A model generated the notes under the pieces. The model was not told where the DNA came from. It saw nothing but the letters and a program-made list of their open reading frames with translations, and did not search any database. From Ostrinia nubilalis (lineage: Eukaryota; Arthropoda; Insecta; Lepidoptera; Crambidae): DNA of 64,000 bases. This document shows positions 1 to 10,719 of this stretch, in pieces. The stretch is taken from positions 6,488,001 through 6,552,000 of the forward strand of contig NC_087119.1 of assembly GCF_963855985.1 (NCBI RefSeq), read 5' to 3'. The position numbers were made by a program, and so were the translations under genes. Position 1 is the stretch's first letter, and the number at the start of each line of letters is the position of its first letter.

Positions 1-1456
1 TAAATCTCTTGCTCGTTGTCTGTTCAACCGAACGCTGTGTTTTATTAGTTTGTTCCAAGCCAATAAAACGTTTGAAGTAGAACTCGTAACAGCTCCAGGG
101 GGACTTACAGAGCAAATACACACTGCAACGTTTGTGCTATCGTCTTCTACAGGGGGCTTAGTGAGATCAAACGACTTCACTAGTGACTGCGTAAAAAAAT
201 ACATTTAATAATTTGACGCGCTCGCTAGTGACGGCGTTTGATGTAAAGTCACATTCAGCCCTCAGATCGATACAACAGCTAGAAATAGCGTTCAAACTTC
301 AAGCCCTAATAAAATATGAACTACGAGTCCATTTCAACATTCCGAGAAATTGAGTAACCTTATGTTCTAAGCATTTTCCAGTAAATGAGCGTTGTAAATA
401 TTTGACTAGGCGTCGAGGTCAAGAAACTTGCGTATTACATTTCCCGTTTTTGCATCATTTTTCTTTACTGCCAATTTGCCAATAGAGGCGGCTACGCGGC
501 TATTGCCTTTAAGGTGATGTTAATGGCCGAAAGCCTCACTCGATAAATGGGCTATCCAATAGAAAATTCTTTTCTCAAATCGGACCAGTGTGGTTCTAGA
601 GATTAGCGCGTTCAAGCAAACAAACAAATTTTTCAGCTTTATACATAATATTAGTTTTACTCGTAGTACAGATTAAATATGCTTTAAGGTTTCCACTTAA
701 TCATTAAATTACTGCAGTCTATTATGCGAGTATATTTTGTGGATCAGTTGTTTGAGTCAGATCCGTGTCACAATCTTCATCCGACATTATTTCCACCTCA
801 TTAATTATAAGTATCTTCTATTGATCTATTCCATCTTCATTCTACAGCTCTTTAACCGACTTCATAAAAATGAAGATCTCAATTCGATTGTATGTATTTT
901 TGGGATGTATGTTGCCGTAGAACTCCGTCAATGTTTTTTCAGTAACATCTCTTCAGCGCTGGTCGCACATGCAGGATGAAAGATTCCCATACTGATAGCA
1001 GTCAACTTTCACTGTGGAGATGGCTTTATCTATACTTACTTAACCGTGTGGCCTCGTTGAGGCAGCGGTGCGGTGGAAGCGTTAAGGTGTGTTCACATTG
1101 CGGTGGGGAGTATGCGGGCCGTAGTCAGCAGTGTGGGCTATTTCACTATTGGCTATTTCATTATTATCTACCTACTTATTTATCCCACTATTATAAAATA
1201 ATATTTATAGGAAGGATCCTGAATAATCAGTACGACTATGAAGATACTACTGTCTTCAGTATGTTTTTTGTGTTGAGGATACCGCGCACGCGGTGATCTG
1301 TGCAGTTAATAAGAAATGAGATATAGCAAGCCTTTTAGTTATCCACCACTTTATTTTTGGACATTCATGCGTCGATAACTTATTATAATTTCTCATCAGA
1401 TAAGAGGGTAAGAGCGGTTAAGCTAAAACAGGAAAGTTGTTGTTAGTAAAATAAAT
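1..1456. other. AT-rich stretch, no gene recognised
   Basis: Apart from the small inverted repeat at 167-246, nothing here is recognisable. Two open frames (737-979 and 976-1296, plus strand) have no family motif, no obvious splice sites and no coding-like base composition. Around 1045-1130 the DNA is locally GC-rich, without further structure I can name. Confidence 0.5.
167..246. repeat. Small inverted-repeat element (MITE-like)
   Basis: The left side (atcaaacgacttcactagtg) is the reverse complement, with a few mismatches, of the right side (ending gacggcgtttgatgt). Only a short AT-rich spacer separates them. The core 'gctcgctagtgac' recurs in the inverted-repeat element at 47043-47216, so this may be a tiny member of the same family. 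No target duplication was found. Confidence 0.4.
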
Positions 1457-1560
1457 TGACCAAGTGCGTGTCGTGCCACGCGCAGTGTAGGGTTCCGTAG
1501 TTGTCCGTCTGCCAATATATTTGTCACTTTTCATATTTTCCTCTAAGGAATTTTCTCGCA
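1457..1560 (+). repeat. Fragment of the 'AAGTGCGTGTCGTGCCACGC' TIR repeat
   Basis: This copy starts with the end sequence of the inner element found inside both Harbinger-like copies (16660-17376 and 36152-36880). It continues with the same downstream text (gggttccgtagttgtc, then cttttcatattttc and aaggaatttt). It lacks the 18-bp stretch around 'agcaagcaatta' and has only one end, so it is a truncated copy. The next 150 bases (1561-1720) are GC-rich and unidentified. Confidence 0.6.
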
Positions 1561-1825
1561 CGCCCCGTCCTAATGTGAGTATACCTTTACCCGTGCCCCA
1601 ATTCCGGCTCCGTGCCCTGCGGACGGCACCTCGGGGTTAAAAAAATGGAGTCGGCGCATCCAGGGCATCGATCCACGCCGCCTTTGTCTCCGGGACCCTC
1701 GCTGTAACAGATTGGAGACAACAGATGAGGTTGGCTGTAATTAAAACTACGTCGAAGCAAACGTAACCCGTTAAAATATCTTACTCGAAACTATACAGGG
1801 TTGAAAGACATGGACATTTATGTAT

Positions 1826-2026
1826 TTATCGTGTAATCGTAGCGTGAGCTACGGGGAACACTTCAAAAAATATTTTGCGTGAGCCAACAATACCTAATAC
1901 CGCAACTGTGTTGTGTATTAGATATTATTGTATGTAACCCGAAGACAATATCAGCCCCTTCTTACACAGACGGAAAGATCAAACCATACCGCGATCTAAA
2001 AGCGTACAGCGCCATCTGTTGGTTGG
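1826..2026 (+). repeat. Interspersed repeat A, copy 1
   Basis: A family of about 270 bp that I do not recognise by name. Its landmarks in order are 'tttatcgtg..cgtagcg', 'gagctac', 'cttcaaaaaatattttg', 'ccgcaactgtgttgtg', 'atcagccccttcttacacag' and 'gcgatctaaaagcgtac', ending 'gcgccatctgttgg'. Other copies lie at 12092-12288, 35193-35290 (minus), 42834-43010 and 53988-54137. No coding content and no visible RNA polymerase III boxes, so SINE identity is not claimed. Confidence 0.6.
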
Positions 2027-2289
2027 GAAGTCTGGAACGACAAACTACTAAACAGGTATGATTCCAGACTCTGCTTGTTTTTTTATGCTTTGCGGCTTTG
2101 CTACCGTAATCGACGGATAAAAATTTCGTTAAAACTATGGAACACTTGAGTAGTAAAAACTCCACGCGATATTATTTATTAATGACCAGTAACATATTCT
2201 TTATTATTTAAGATTTTAATTTATCTTTATTATTTTTCAACAAAATGGAGCAAAAGCTAGCCTGATAAGTAATTGCGGACAATCATACC

Positions 2290-2945
2290 ATAAAATGTAC
2301 GAGTGTTCATAAGTAAAAGATTATAAAACTACCAATAGATGGCGCTGTGCTTACTTAGCTCGCACAAGTGAAGTATTCCGCGGGCCCTTTATACAGTAAA
2401 ATCGTTTTGTATGAAACTGACTTCAAACCTGCCTGGCCTGAGCCGATGTTCAAGCCTATCGAGGTGCCCTTAGGCCGCTGGACCTTGGTTGACGACGACG
2501 ACGCTAGACCTCGAGTTGGGTTTGCCACGGATCGGTCGCCTTATGCACTCGATACTCGGCGTCGGCGTCGGTCTGCGATGGACGAGCCTGTGTTTCGCTT
2601 TGCCGCCTCGGCACGCGCACTGGCGATCGCCAAACGACTGGAGTACCTTCTGTACTCGCCACTTTGCCCGGTGGAAAAGCTAACCTATAGATCGTTACAT
2701 CCACGAAGACGCGCCCCACCAATTTTTGGTCAAGGGAAGCGCGGGGTGCGGGGAGTTTGATCCGAGCAATCCGAGCGTCATTATTGTAGTGTGCGGAAGA
2801 ATAGTTGGGCGCGTCTTCGTGGATGAAACGATCTATACCAGCGCGCCTCCCTTAAAAACAAAACTGAAACTGACTAGCTTGGGAACAATGTACAGTTTTT
2901 TGTAAAGTTGCAAATTTAGCAAAGCGACCTAGCACACAGAATAAG
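2290..2945 (+). repeat. Interspersed repeat B, split by a retroposon
   Basis: 2290-2422 and 2876-2945 together match a continuous stretch on the minus strand at about 34010-34230. Shared landmarks are 'atagatggcgctgtgct', 'ttccgcgggccctttata', 'taaaatcgttttgtatgaaa', then 'cttgggaac' and 'gcaacctagca'-like text. The match resumes exactly across the insertion at 2423-2866, so the minus-strand copy records the state before that insertion. Confidence 0.6.
2423..2866 (+). mobile_element. Unidentified GC-rich retroposon with 9-11 bp TSD
   Basis: About 444 bp of GC-rich DNA flanked by the direct repeat AAACTGACT (2414-2422 and 2867-2875; the match extends to 11 bp). It ends in an A-rich tail (cttaaaaacaaaactg). 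This is the pattern left by LINE-driven retroposition on the plus strand. The 3' part holds an imperfect inverted repeat: about 2689-2717 (gatcgttacatccacgaaga) pairs with 2806-2833. An open frame covers 2368-2760, but it crosses the insertion junction and shows no family motif, so I do not treat it as a gene. It could be a 5'-truncated LINE, a SINE or a copied cellular RNA. Confidence 0.6.
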
Positions 2946-2952
2946 TAATAGT

Positions 2953-4333
2953 CTCAGATCATAGAAAGAGAATAGATATGAAGTCGCGCGTAACTACAAC
3001 GAGAACCAGTGTCCCCACATTTCCCCCACCACACCTCCCACACACACATTCAACTGTGTAAAAACAAAGCGACTGAGAGTCTACGACAACATGTGCAACC
3101 GGCTTAAAAGTGCTGTGATTGGCCAGAAGGCGTGCCTTATGGCCAATCAATGGCCGCGTGACGTGACGCACACTTTGAAAAAAGCAATTAGAGAGAAGAA
3201 AGATAAAATGGAGTCGATAAGATATCGATACTTTAAATCCTGGGGGCAAGGCTCGAAATTGGTTTAAAAAATGCTTGTATGAAAACCTTTTTATTATTAT
3301 ACGTTATTATTATGTTCTTTAACGATTTTTGCATAAAGGAGTCAGTTCCATTTTGTATGGACGAAAAACTCAGAATCAATTATTGGGACTAAATGAAGTT
3401 ACCTTATATTAATTTACCCCAACCAAAGCTCAATGTCGTTATCGATGGAGTATAGAAGTTATAGACTGACAAAGTTTGTATGAAAAGTCATGGGTTAAGT
3501 AGGTACTTGCGATTTTTACCAGTATAATTACAATATTGGTAATATATTATTATTTACTTTAATAATAATAACAGGATCACTGTAATTATTATTAACTACT
3601 ATCGCGCATTAACTTTTTAATTATGGCGAAATTCGTACCGCCTATGTTTATCAAAAATAATGCCTATATTAGGCTTTCAACTAGCTCTTATAGTAATTAC
3701 ATAGTTGACAGTTACTAATCCCTTCTACTATTGTTATTGTTTTTGTAAAAACTTAAAAATCGCAAGCAACTCATGATTTTTTCATTCAAAATTAGAAAAT
3801 AGAAAATAATAATTTACTTCTATTTATCGATAATAGGAAACCGTATTAGAACACGAGCCCTGCACTATGTTACGACCGGCACATGCGGCCGTACTGTGTA
3901 TTTTCACGCGTCAGTGGATATCGGAAGAAATAAAATACATTGCGCAGTAGTTACGCATGACATAAAGTGGTTGCTAACTAAATCGTCAATGTACAACGTG
4001 TTTGAATTTTTATCACCACTAATTTCGATATCGCAGTAAATGTCACGGCACTGAATTCGTTCGTAAAAATGTTTAGTTTTTTTTATTTATAAGCAAAATA
4101 CCAATGGATTTGCAATACTTACATGTGGTAAATGACTTCATTGTTCCTGTAGTTCTTCGTTTCACTTATGTTATTGCACGTTACGACGCATTATCCAACA
4201 ATATCGGAGAACATTTCCTCAGTACGACTGAATCGCGACTAACCTGGCGTCGCGGGCGATGTTCGTTTCTGGGCATATCGCGGAGACACGCGCCACGCCC
4301 CCGTTTCACATCTATTCCCTTCTATGATCTGAG
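2953..4333. mobile_element. TIR element (CTCAGATCATAG family), 8-bp TSD
   Basis: Inverted ends of about 28 bp (CTCAGATCATAGAA..GAATAGAT) at 2953-2980 and 4306-4333 are flanked by an exact 8-bp duplication GTAATAGT (2945-2952 and 4334-4341). An 8-bp TSD fits hAT- or P-type transposases. No transposase frame survives, so this 1.38-kb copy is non-autonomous. Inside, about 3480-3530 and 3745-3795 form a second imperfect inverted repeat around 'acttgcgattttta', possibly a nested miniature element. Two very short relatives of the same TIR lie at 11368-11390 and 12365-12397, and one lone end lies at 13979. Confidence 0.8.
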
Positions 4334-4341
4334 GTAATAGT

Positions 4342-5392
4342 ACCTTTAGCATTCCCTCGACTGGACATGGGGTGTGTACCTGAACACCATATTAAATACA
4401 GACCTATTTACGTAGGTAATTTATTACGTGTATGTTTTAAATAAACATGACTTCATTTTTTTGGTTCGAACCTGTTGTAACCCAGGAATTGTGGTTTAAA
4501 CAGCTCATCATTATAAAGTTTCCAGGGAAAGCATAACAAGCACTTAAAAAGAGAAAGAGCACGCTGAACTGAAACTTGAAGTTGGGATTTATCTTGTTCT
4601 GCTAACTACAAAAGTTATTTCGCTAACTCGGGTCGTTGATTTCATTGCTCAAAACTTCTGTTAACTACTTTTATGCGAGTAAATATCTGTGGTTTTGGTT
4701 TTGTTCCCATACTTATTCGGTTAATAAGACCGGTTTCTAGTAGGTCCTACCTAGGTTAAATTGGTTTTTTCTTCATGAGTTGATATCTTCAAATTATGTA
4801 GGTAAACAAGTTTATATGAAAACACTCGCCTGCGTGAAACTGAAATGCAGTTTGGTGGCTAGTGTTTATGTATTATTTTATAAATTGTGTATTGATTCTT
4901 TTGTGAACAATAAAAATGAAAAAATAAATATTCTAATGTTTAAACAATAATAATGATAGTTTTAACGAGTTTTCGACATCGAAACCAATTTCATATCAAA
5001 TCAATTCTCACAGTGGACAAATGTTTTTATCTTTACCCATAATAATATTACTTATAAAATAATAATAATGTTTGTATTGTTGACTGTACCCACATTCTTA
5101 TCAACAGATAGGATTGAGAGTGGTTTGTTAGACCTATATTGAACTTTATGTCACACATGATTCGAACGAGTATCGCTGTAATAGACTACAGGAAGTATCG
5201 GGCGACGCATGGGCACAATTCATGTACTTGCTTAGAGCTAGGCCGTTCAGGGTTGACAGATCTGAAAATTAAAATTGATCAATCTTAAAAATCTTCGACC
5301 AACTTCTACATTTTGCTTGGAATATTCTAAGAAACAGTGGTGGCATTCATTACTTTTGTTGGCATTTATCGTATTTATGATTATTTTATTAT
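4342..5392. other. AT-rich stretch, nothing recognised
   Basis: No coding exon, RNA gene or repeat family was recognised. It contains dispersed AATAAA-like and TTATTATTA runs of ordinary AT-rich intergenic or intronic DNA. Confidence 0.4.
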
Positions 5393-5665
5393 CCATAGAT
5401 AAAGCTGCGGACCCCCATACATATCACGGACCCCCAGGTGTCTGCGGACCACAGGTTAAGAAACACAGAATGAATGAAGAAGAATGAATGAATTCTTCTG
5501 TCACTTGAAATGAATTTTATTTCAAGTGACAGAAGAACTGTGTTCTTAACTGGATCATAAAATCATAAATAAGTGCCACCAAATGCTGCTTTTTTCATTA
5601 AGGGGTCCTAAAAATTATGCTTGATTTCCTCAGGAGTTCATGGAGAAAAGGTTAAGAAACGCTGT
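5393..5665. repeat. hAT (Charlie-like) terminal remnants
   Basis: Two pieces resemble the end of a Charlie-type hAT element read outward: a run of 'gcggaccccc' text followed by 'aggttaagaaac' (5400-5465), and 'aaggggtcct..ggagaaaaggttaagaaacgctg' (5600-5665). The second piece matches 26240-26375, including 'gctgcttttt.attaagggg'. TIRs of this hAT group begin CAG and read TTCTTAACC; that comparison is from general knowledge. No TSD was found. Confidence 0.4.
5493..5537. repeat. Perfect 19-bp hairpin
   Basis: The 19-nt arm at 5493-5511 (ttcttctgtcacttgaaat) is repeated perfectly in reverse complement at 5519-5537, with a 7-nt loop. It sits between the two hAT-like terminal pieces. Its origin is unknown. 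Confidence 0.8.
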
Positions 5666-5699
5666 AAATTCTATTAAAAGCATTTGCGAGTTACTTTTC

Positions 5700-6100
5700 T
5701 TTTGCTACGATAACAGTCTTGAAATTTGTCTGATCCTACTAAGTAGGACCTACTTACTTATGTAAATGTATTGTTTAATACTTAAAGATTTGTTGTTTTT
5801 GAGGATGGATTAATCTAGGATTATAAAATTCCGACCCTATTCCTAAAGTGGCAATACAAGCATACCGCCTGCTAGTACCGCGTGTAATTACCGCGCAGCG
5901 TGGACGCACATGCGCGGTGACGTAACGCGGTGATGTCAGAAGGCCAGCGCTGCCGAGATGGCGACGCGAAACACTGACGCAGAGAACAGCTAACTTCTTT
6001 TAAACTAACTTTAGGCCCCCTTTCTCATTGGGCTGTAAAAACCTGTAGATCCTGGCTATACAGAAGTTGAAGTTGGTGGGACTGGTGGTAGAACAAGTCC
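5700..6100. other. Short CpG-rich patch, no gene
   Basis: About 5870-5990 is strongly enriched in CG pairs (gtaccgcgtg, accgcgcagcg, gcgcggtgacg). In an AT-rich insect genome this can mark a young repeat or a promoter. No open frame or adjoining exon was seen, so no function is assigned. Confidence 0.35.
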
Positions 6101-6112
6101 CGTTTTGCCGTT

Positions 6113-6196
6113 TCTGCGTGCGCTTCCAAAAAATCCAGTTTGCCCGTGGTCCTTTGCTTTCTCTAGGGAACAGTTTGCGTTTACCTGTGGTGTGGG
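6113..6196 (+). repeat. Degenerate 'TTTGCGTCCACC' minisatellite, left part
   Basis: Loose repeats of a unit of about 24 bp built on 'cagtttgcgtccacctgtgg'. The array is cut by the hAT-like element and resumes at 8991-9078. A better-preserved array of the same unit lies at 11076-11218. Confidence 0.55.
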
Positions 6197-6376
6197 TAGG
6201 GCTTGCAATATCGGATAGTTTTCAACTCCGGAACTGATTTCCGATATTGGGCACTCAACTCCGGAATTCCGGTTCTAGTTCCGGAGTTGGTTAAAAAAAG
6301 AAAGCGCCTCCCGACAAACACGTACACGTATGTGGCCTCCACTTTAGAACCTTGCCCCATCGGCCGTCTGTTCTAC

Positions 6377-7055
6377 CACAGAATAAGTAATAGTACAGGT
6401 ACAGAAGGATTACTCCGCAAGACGATTTAAATAAATGCGAGTCTTGCTACGACGCGATACAGTGGAATTCAGCTCGCACAGCACTAAGTACCTACAATTT
6501 TATTCACCTACAAGTTTTGTCTCTTTCTATCGCGTGCCTCTGAACTCTTCTTACGCTGTTAGGGTTGCTGTCTAGTAGTGTCTAGTAAAAAAATAATTAA
6601 TCTACTTATTTGTAATGAGGTACGTATGTAGGTAAGTACGCATTGATTATGGAAAACCTTGGGAGAGGGCTTTGTCCAGCAGTGGACGTCATTTTTGGCT
6701 GTAACGAACGAACGCATTCTGAGCAGTAGTCATGGTAGGTTAGGTTCCTATACTATCCTAAGAATTATTGATTACCTACATGGCCAACATACCTTTCAGC
6801 ATCTTTGGGAAGCGAAAAAAAAGATAAATCCGGTAGATTTCTTTTCGAATTTAAACACCCGAACGCCGCACAATAATATTTGATTCTTTATGTCCATTTT
6901 TAAATAATACTTCGATCATAGAATTAGGTACTACAACGCACGCCATCAGCGTCCTGACGGGCGCGCGCGTGACACTCGACTGATATAATACCCGCCGGCG
7001 GGGCGCTTCGCTGTAGGTAATTATCGGATGTACCGCGCGGAGTGAGCCAGGCCTG
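6377..7055 (+). repeat. 670-bp direct repeat, copy 1
   Basis: Nearly identical to 8041-8708; both begin 'cacagaataagtaatagtac' and end 'gtgagccaggcctg'. Differences are small indels, for example 'tagtgtctagtaaa' against 'tagtgaaa'. Each copy includes a plus-strand RTE 3' tail ('gggagaggsctttgtccagc' then 'gaacgaacg', here at 6659-6715). The ends lack TG..CA and no primer-binding site follows, so these are not retroviral-type LTRs. They look like a duplicated block. Confidence 0.85.
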
Positions 7056-8040
7056 GTTCTACGTACTATGTGCCCTGCCCATTGCCACTTTAGCTTGGTA
7101 ATCCGATCGCTATATGTCAGGTAACTTTAGTTCGTTTAAGAATCTCCTCATTTCTGGTTCGATCTCGAAAAGAAACATCGAGCATAGCACTCTCCATACC
7201 ATGGTGTGCAACTTTGAGCTTATTATAAGGCCTTATAGTAAGAGGCCACGTTTCCGAACCGTGTGTCATCACTACTGGTAACACACACTGATTGTAGACT
7301 TTCGACTTTAGGCACTGAAGTGTTTTGGTCGAAAAGCTGTTATGTAGTTTCCCGAACGCTGCCCAGCCGAGTTGAATTCGACGTATTATTACATCTCCCT
7401 GCCTCACAGCTCGCTGCAGAGGAATCGCAGAGGAATCGCCCTCGTGTTCAGCCAGGCTCAAAGACCTTCTCATAGTCTAAGAACGCCAAGCATATAGGCA
7501 AGTTAGACTCTTCGGTCTTCTGTATAACCTGCCGTAGCGTATAGATGCGGTATATGGTAGTGTAAACGTTTCGATAACTGGCTTCCTCGAGAGACTATAA
7601 GTCATCGAACCTACGCGCGAGACTATTCGTGATGGCTCTCAAAAACAGCTTGTAGACATGACTCAGAGTCAGAACCCAGATGGGTCTGTAATTCCTTAAT
7701 AAGGCTTTTACCCCTTTCTTAAAGAAAAACACCACCAAGCATTTGTTCCTTGCCTCTGGCATTATTCCCTGGAGTAAGACGGAGTTACAGTCTATGAAGG
7801 ACTTTCAGTATCGGCTTATCACCTGCCGCGTTCAGAAGCTCCGAGGTTATTCCGTCATCACCCGGTGCCTTGTTGTTCTTTAGCTGTTTGAGAGCCATCC
7901 TAATCACGTAGGGGCTGATGTCCGGCTAATCTTCGGTATAGTGTCGAGTTAGCTTAGCTGTTGGAACTGTCCTGTGGCTGAGCTATTAACAGGTTTTACT
8001 CTATCATCCGCTCTCTTCAGCTGGCTTCGCTCATTAGAGT
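7056..8040 (-). pseudogene. RTE-type LINE reverse transcriptase fragment
   Basis: Read on the minus strand, this is a decayed part of an RTE-clade ORF2 (reverse transcriptase for target-primed insertion). In order: 'LKNNKAPGDDGIT' (about 7850-7890), a decayed 'LINPTH/SLSHVYKL'-like segment, 'LAFLDYEKVFE' (about 7460-7500), 'RAVRQGDVI' (about 7390-7415), then directly 'RRIQLGWAAFGKL' and 'VYNQCVLPVV' down to 'RTRNEEI'. The palm segment that should carry the F/YADD catalytic motif is missing between RQGDVI and RRIQLGW. Stops and frameshifts are frequent; the longest open part is 7117-7473. The 5' endonuclease is absent. Both boundaries coincide with the edges of the flanking direct repeats. Confidence 0.85.
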
Positions 8041-8708
8041 CACAGAATAAGTAATAGTACAGGTACAGAAGGATTACTCCGCAAGACGATTTAAATAAAT
8101 GCGAGTCTTGCTACGACGCGATACAGTGGAATTCAGCTCGCACAGCACTACGTACCTACAATTTTATTCACCTACAAGTTTTGTCTCTTTCTATCGCGTG
8201 CCTCTGAACTCTTCTTACGCTGTTAGGGTTGCTGTCTAGTGAAAAAATAATTAATCTACTTAAATGTCATGAGGTACGTATGTAGGTAAGTACGCATTCA
8301 TTATGGAAACCCTTGGGAGAGGCCTTTGTCCAGCAATGGACGTCATTTGGCTGAAACGAACGAACGAATTCTGAGCAGTAGTCATGGTGGGTTAGGTTCC
8401 TATACTATCCTAAGAATTATTGATTACCTACATGGCCAACATACTTTTCAGCATCTTTGGGAAGCGAAAAAAAAGATAAATAAAATCCGGTAGATTTCTT
8501 TTCGAATTTAAACACCCGAACGCCGCACAATATTTCTTTCTCTTTATGTCAATTTTTAAATAATACTTCGATCATAGAATTAGGTACTACAACGCACGCC
8601 AGCGTCCTGACGGGCGCGCGCGTGACACTCGACTGATATAATACCCGCCGGCGGGGCGCTTCGCTGTAGGTAATTATCGGATGTACCGCGCGGAGTGAGC
8701 CAGGCCTG
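8041..8708 (+). repeat. 670-bp direct repeat, copy 2
   Basis: Second copy of 6377-7055, in the same orientation. It carries the same RTE 3' tail at 8305-8372. The two copies differ by only a few substitutions and small indels, so the duplication is younger than the RTE fragment between them appears to be. Confidence 0.85.
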
Positions 8709-8990
8709 TTAGAGTTGTCTCTAGCGAACATTTTGGAGCTTTGGTTTCGCCCTATTGCCTCTTTAATATTATTACTAATAAAGTTTCGAATACATATCTC
8801 AAGGACTTCCTTATCTAAGAACCTATTTTGATACTTAAACGTTTTGAAAACTTAAAATAATTTATGAAAAATTTCAATATCGGAATACGATATTGGCTTC
8901 AGTTCCGGAATTTAAATATCGGAAAAAATGTATCCGAAATTCCGGAGTTACGAAATTCCGGAATTCCGGTATTCAAGCCCTAGGTGTGGG

Positions 8991-9078
8991 CCACTTTGCG
9001 TCCACTCGTGAGTCTGTTTGCGTCCGCCTGTGAATCACTTTGCGTCGACCACTGGGCCACAGTCTGCATCCACCAGGC
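8991..9078 (+). repeat. Degenerate 'TTTGCGTCCACC' minisatellite, right part
   Basis: Continues the array broken by the hAT-like insertion: 'cactttgcgtccactcgtg', 'tgtttgcgtccgcctgtg', 'cactttgcgtcgaccactg' and 'gtctgcatccaccagg'. Units are about 23-25 bp. Confidence 0.6.
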
Positions 9079-9686
9079 AAAAATCTTCCACTCCAAAACA
9101 TTCTTGCTTGAGACAAGAACGCTTGACTCAAAAAACTTTAAAATATTAATTTGTTGTTTTGCCTTTGCTGTCGTTTCATACTGGCCGTGTGTCGCACGGT
9201 CGCCCGTCTACTATTCAATGCCCGAGTCGAACGCAGCTTCTTAGAATCCCATCGCGAACCAGCGGCCGCGAGTGCCGCGACCTTCGCCAAGAATTTTTAC
9301 GCTACTTCTACAACGAATCTATTGTGAGCAAAGTAGATGTTAAAAAATTAATAATTTTACATAATGGCGAAGTATCGGTACTTATTCTGTGATAATGAAT
9401 AAAACTGTACACGTGTTCTTTTATGTTTAGTTCTTAGTTTAACTTTATCCCCTTGTGAAACGATTGCGACTATGTGGTCCACTTGTGACTCTAAAGAGAG
9501 TAATAGTAATAGTCAATGATATTATATAAAAACAAAAGCAGATATGTTATAAGCGCTCGCGCTGTGAATACTCAAATACGTCCCAATTGGGACGTCTTGT
9601 GTTTAGTCTTCGTGTGGCCTGCGTCGTGCGCAATCGCGTGCGTACCACACCGTAAGTTCCTGTGTTCTTACCAAAATAAATAAAAA

Positions 9687-9765
9687 ATGCCATCGTTGTG
9701 TTTCGAAAGTGTACCAATTATGACTCTAAAGTAAAAAAAATACAAGGGATCTCTTACCACATGTG
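9687..9765 (+). pseudogene. THAP-domain N-terminus remnant (frameshifted)
   Basis: An ATG at 9687 opens MPSLCF; two bases out of phase the reading continues KCTNYDSKVKKIQGISYHM and stops. This resembles the start of a THAP zinc finger, with C-x(2-4)-C followed by a 'GISYH' or 'SFHKFP'-like strand. The frame changes between the two cysteines, consistent with one lost base. THAP domains bind DNA and are common in P-element-type transposases, though host THAP genes exist. No further transposase was seen downstream. Confidence 0.35.
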
Positions 9766-9769
9766 ATTA

Positions 9770-10700
9770 TGCAAAAATATTTAGTATTTATATTTTCAAT
9801 TATTTATGCAAACAATCAAGACGCCATGCGCCATGTTCAAGTTAAGAAAGAGAAAGCGATCTTGTTTTGACGTTAGAGCGATAAGGATGCGTGCGCTGCG
9901 GACATAGATTAGTTAGTGCAGAATCGTTAAAACTATAGCTATCTCTTTCATTTGCGTGCTATTTCGTATCTTTTGTTTCACTTATCAGTTACATTTGTCA
10001 ATGTGTGCAATTTGGAATAGCTCGGCACGGATTTAAATGGTAATTTCTATGAACGTAACATATCTATAGTTCTATAATATCATTGGTAATAGTCCTTTGG
10101 TAAAGGGTGGAATAAGTTATTTTGTTTTAAAGACCTGTATACCTAATACCTATTCAGCAACAGCTGCTACAAGACTCTCAAGCAACCGCAAAGAAGATGA
10201 TTAGTATTTTTAGACGACACCCAGATAAAGACTGGTATTTTGTGTGGAAGCAATTTTGCAACAAAAATGAATATTCTGATGTGCTTAATTAAGAAAGATA
10301 TACGAGTACCTACAAAATTCAAATATTCGTTTAACAGATTTCAGATTTCCAAGCATTCTCTTGAACTGGCAAAAGCAAATTAGCTCGAACTTCGCTCCAA
10401 ATGTGCAACGCGAAGCTGAATCCGTTTAATTTGTTAGCAAAACATGAAACTGGCGCAGAGCTCGGGAATCCCTTTCATAATGAAAGCCAATTAACGTCAT
10501 AAGTGCCGACTGAAGGGCTCTTCAGTAAACTGATGATCGTTTTTATACATAAAAACGAAAACTCAACATCATTTTGTGTTGAAATCAAATCAGCATAATT
10601 TTAAACTTAGGTAGCACAAACAATATTAATATCTTAAATTATATTTACCTACCAGAAATCACATACAGAGACGAAATTCGCTTCAGCAGTCCAATAAAAG
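9770..10700. other. AT-rich stretch, nothing recognised
   Basis: No coding exon, RNA gene or known repeat was recognised. If the terminal exon at 10720-10902 is real, this would be the 3' part of its last intron. Confidence 0.35.
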
Positions 10701-10719
10701 CATTCACTTGTTGTTTCAG

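Larger units (their letters stand above)
6197..8982. mobile_element. hAT-like composite element, 8-bp TSD GGTGTGGG
   Basis: The ends are short inverted repeats TAGGGCTTG (6197-6205) and CAAGCCCTA (8974-8982), flanked by an exact 8-bp direct repeat GGTGTGGG (6189-6196 and 8983-8990), as hAT transposases leave. Subterminal DNA on both sides is rich in the palindrome CCGGAATTCCGG and in 'atatcgga' (6205-6290 and 8875-8973). The interior is not transposase. It holds two direct repeats of about 670 bp (6377-7055 and 8041-8708) around an inverted RTE reverse-transcriptase fragment (7056-8040). It is therefore a non-autonomous element loaded with other repeats. Confidence 0.8.

Noticed and set aside
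2368..2760. 130-codon GC-rich open frame
   Set aside because: It begins in repeat B, crosses the retroposon junction at 2423 and has no recognisable domain; overlapping frames are open on both strands because the segment is GC-rich.
6377..8708. Direct repeats of 0.67 kb around a 1-kb interior, suggesting a short LTR retrotransposon
   Set aside because: The repeats do not start TG or end CA, no primer-binding site or polypurine tract is seen, the interior is an inverted RTE fragment, and the whole lies inside hAT-type ends with an 8-bp TSD.
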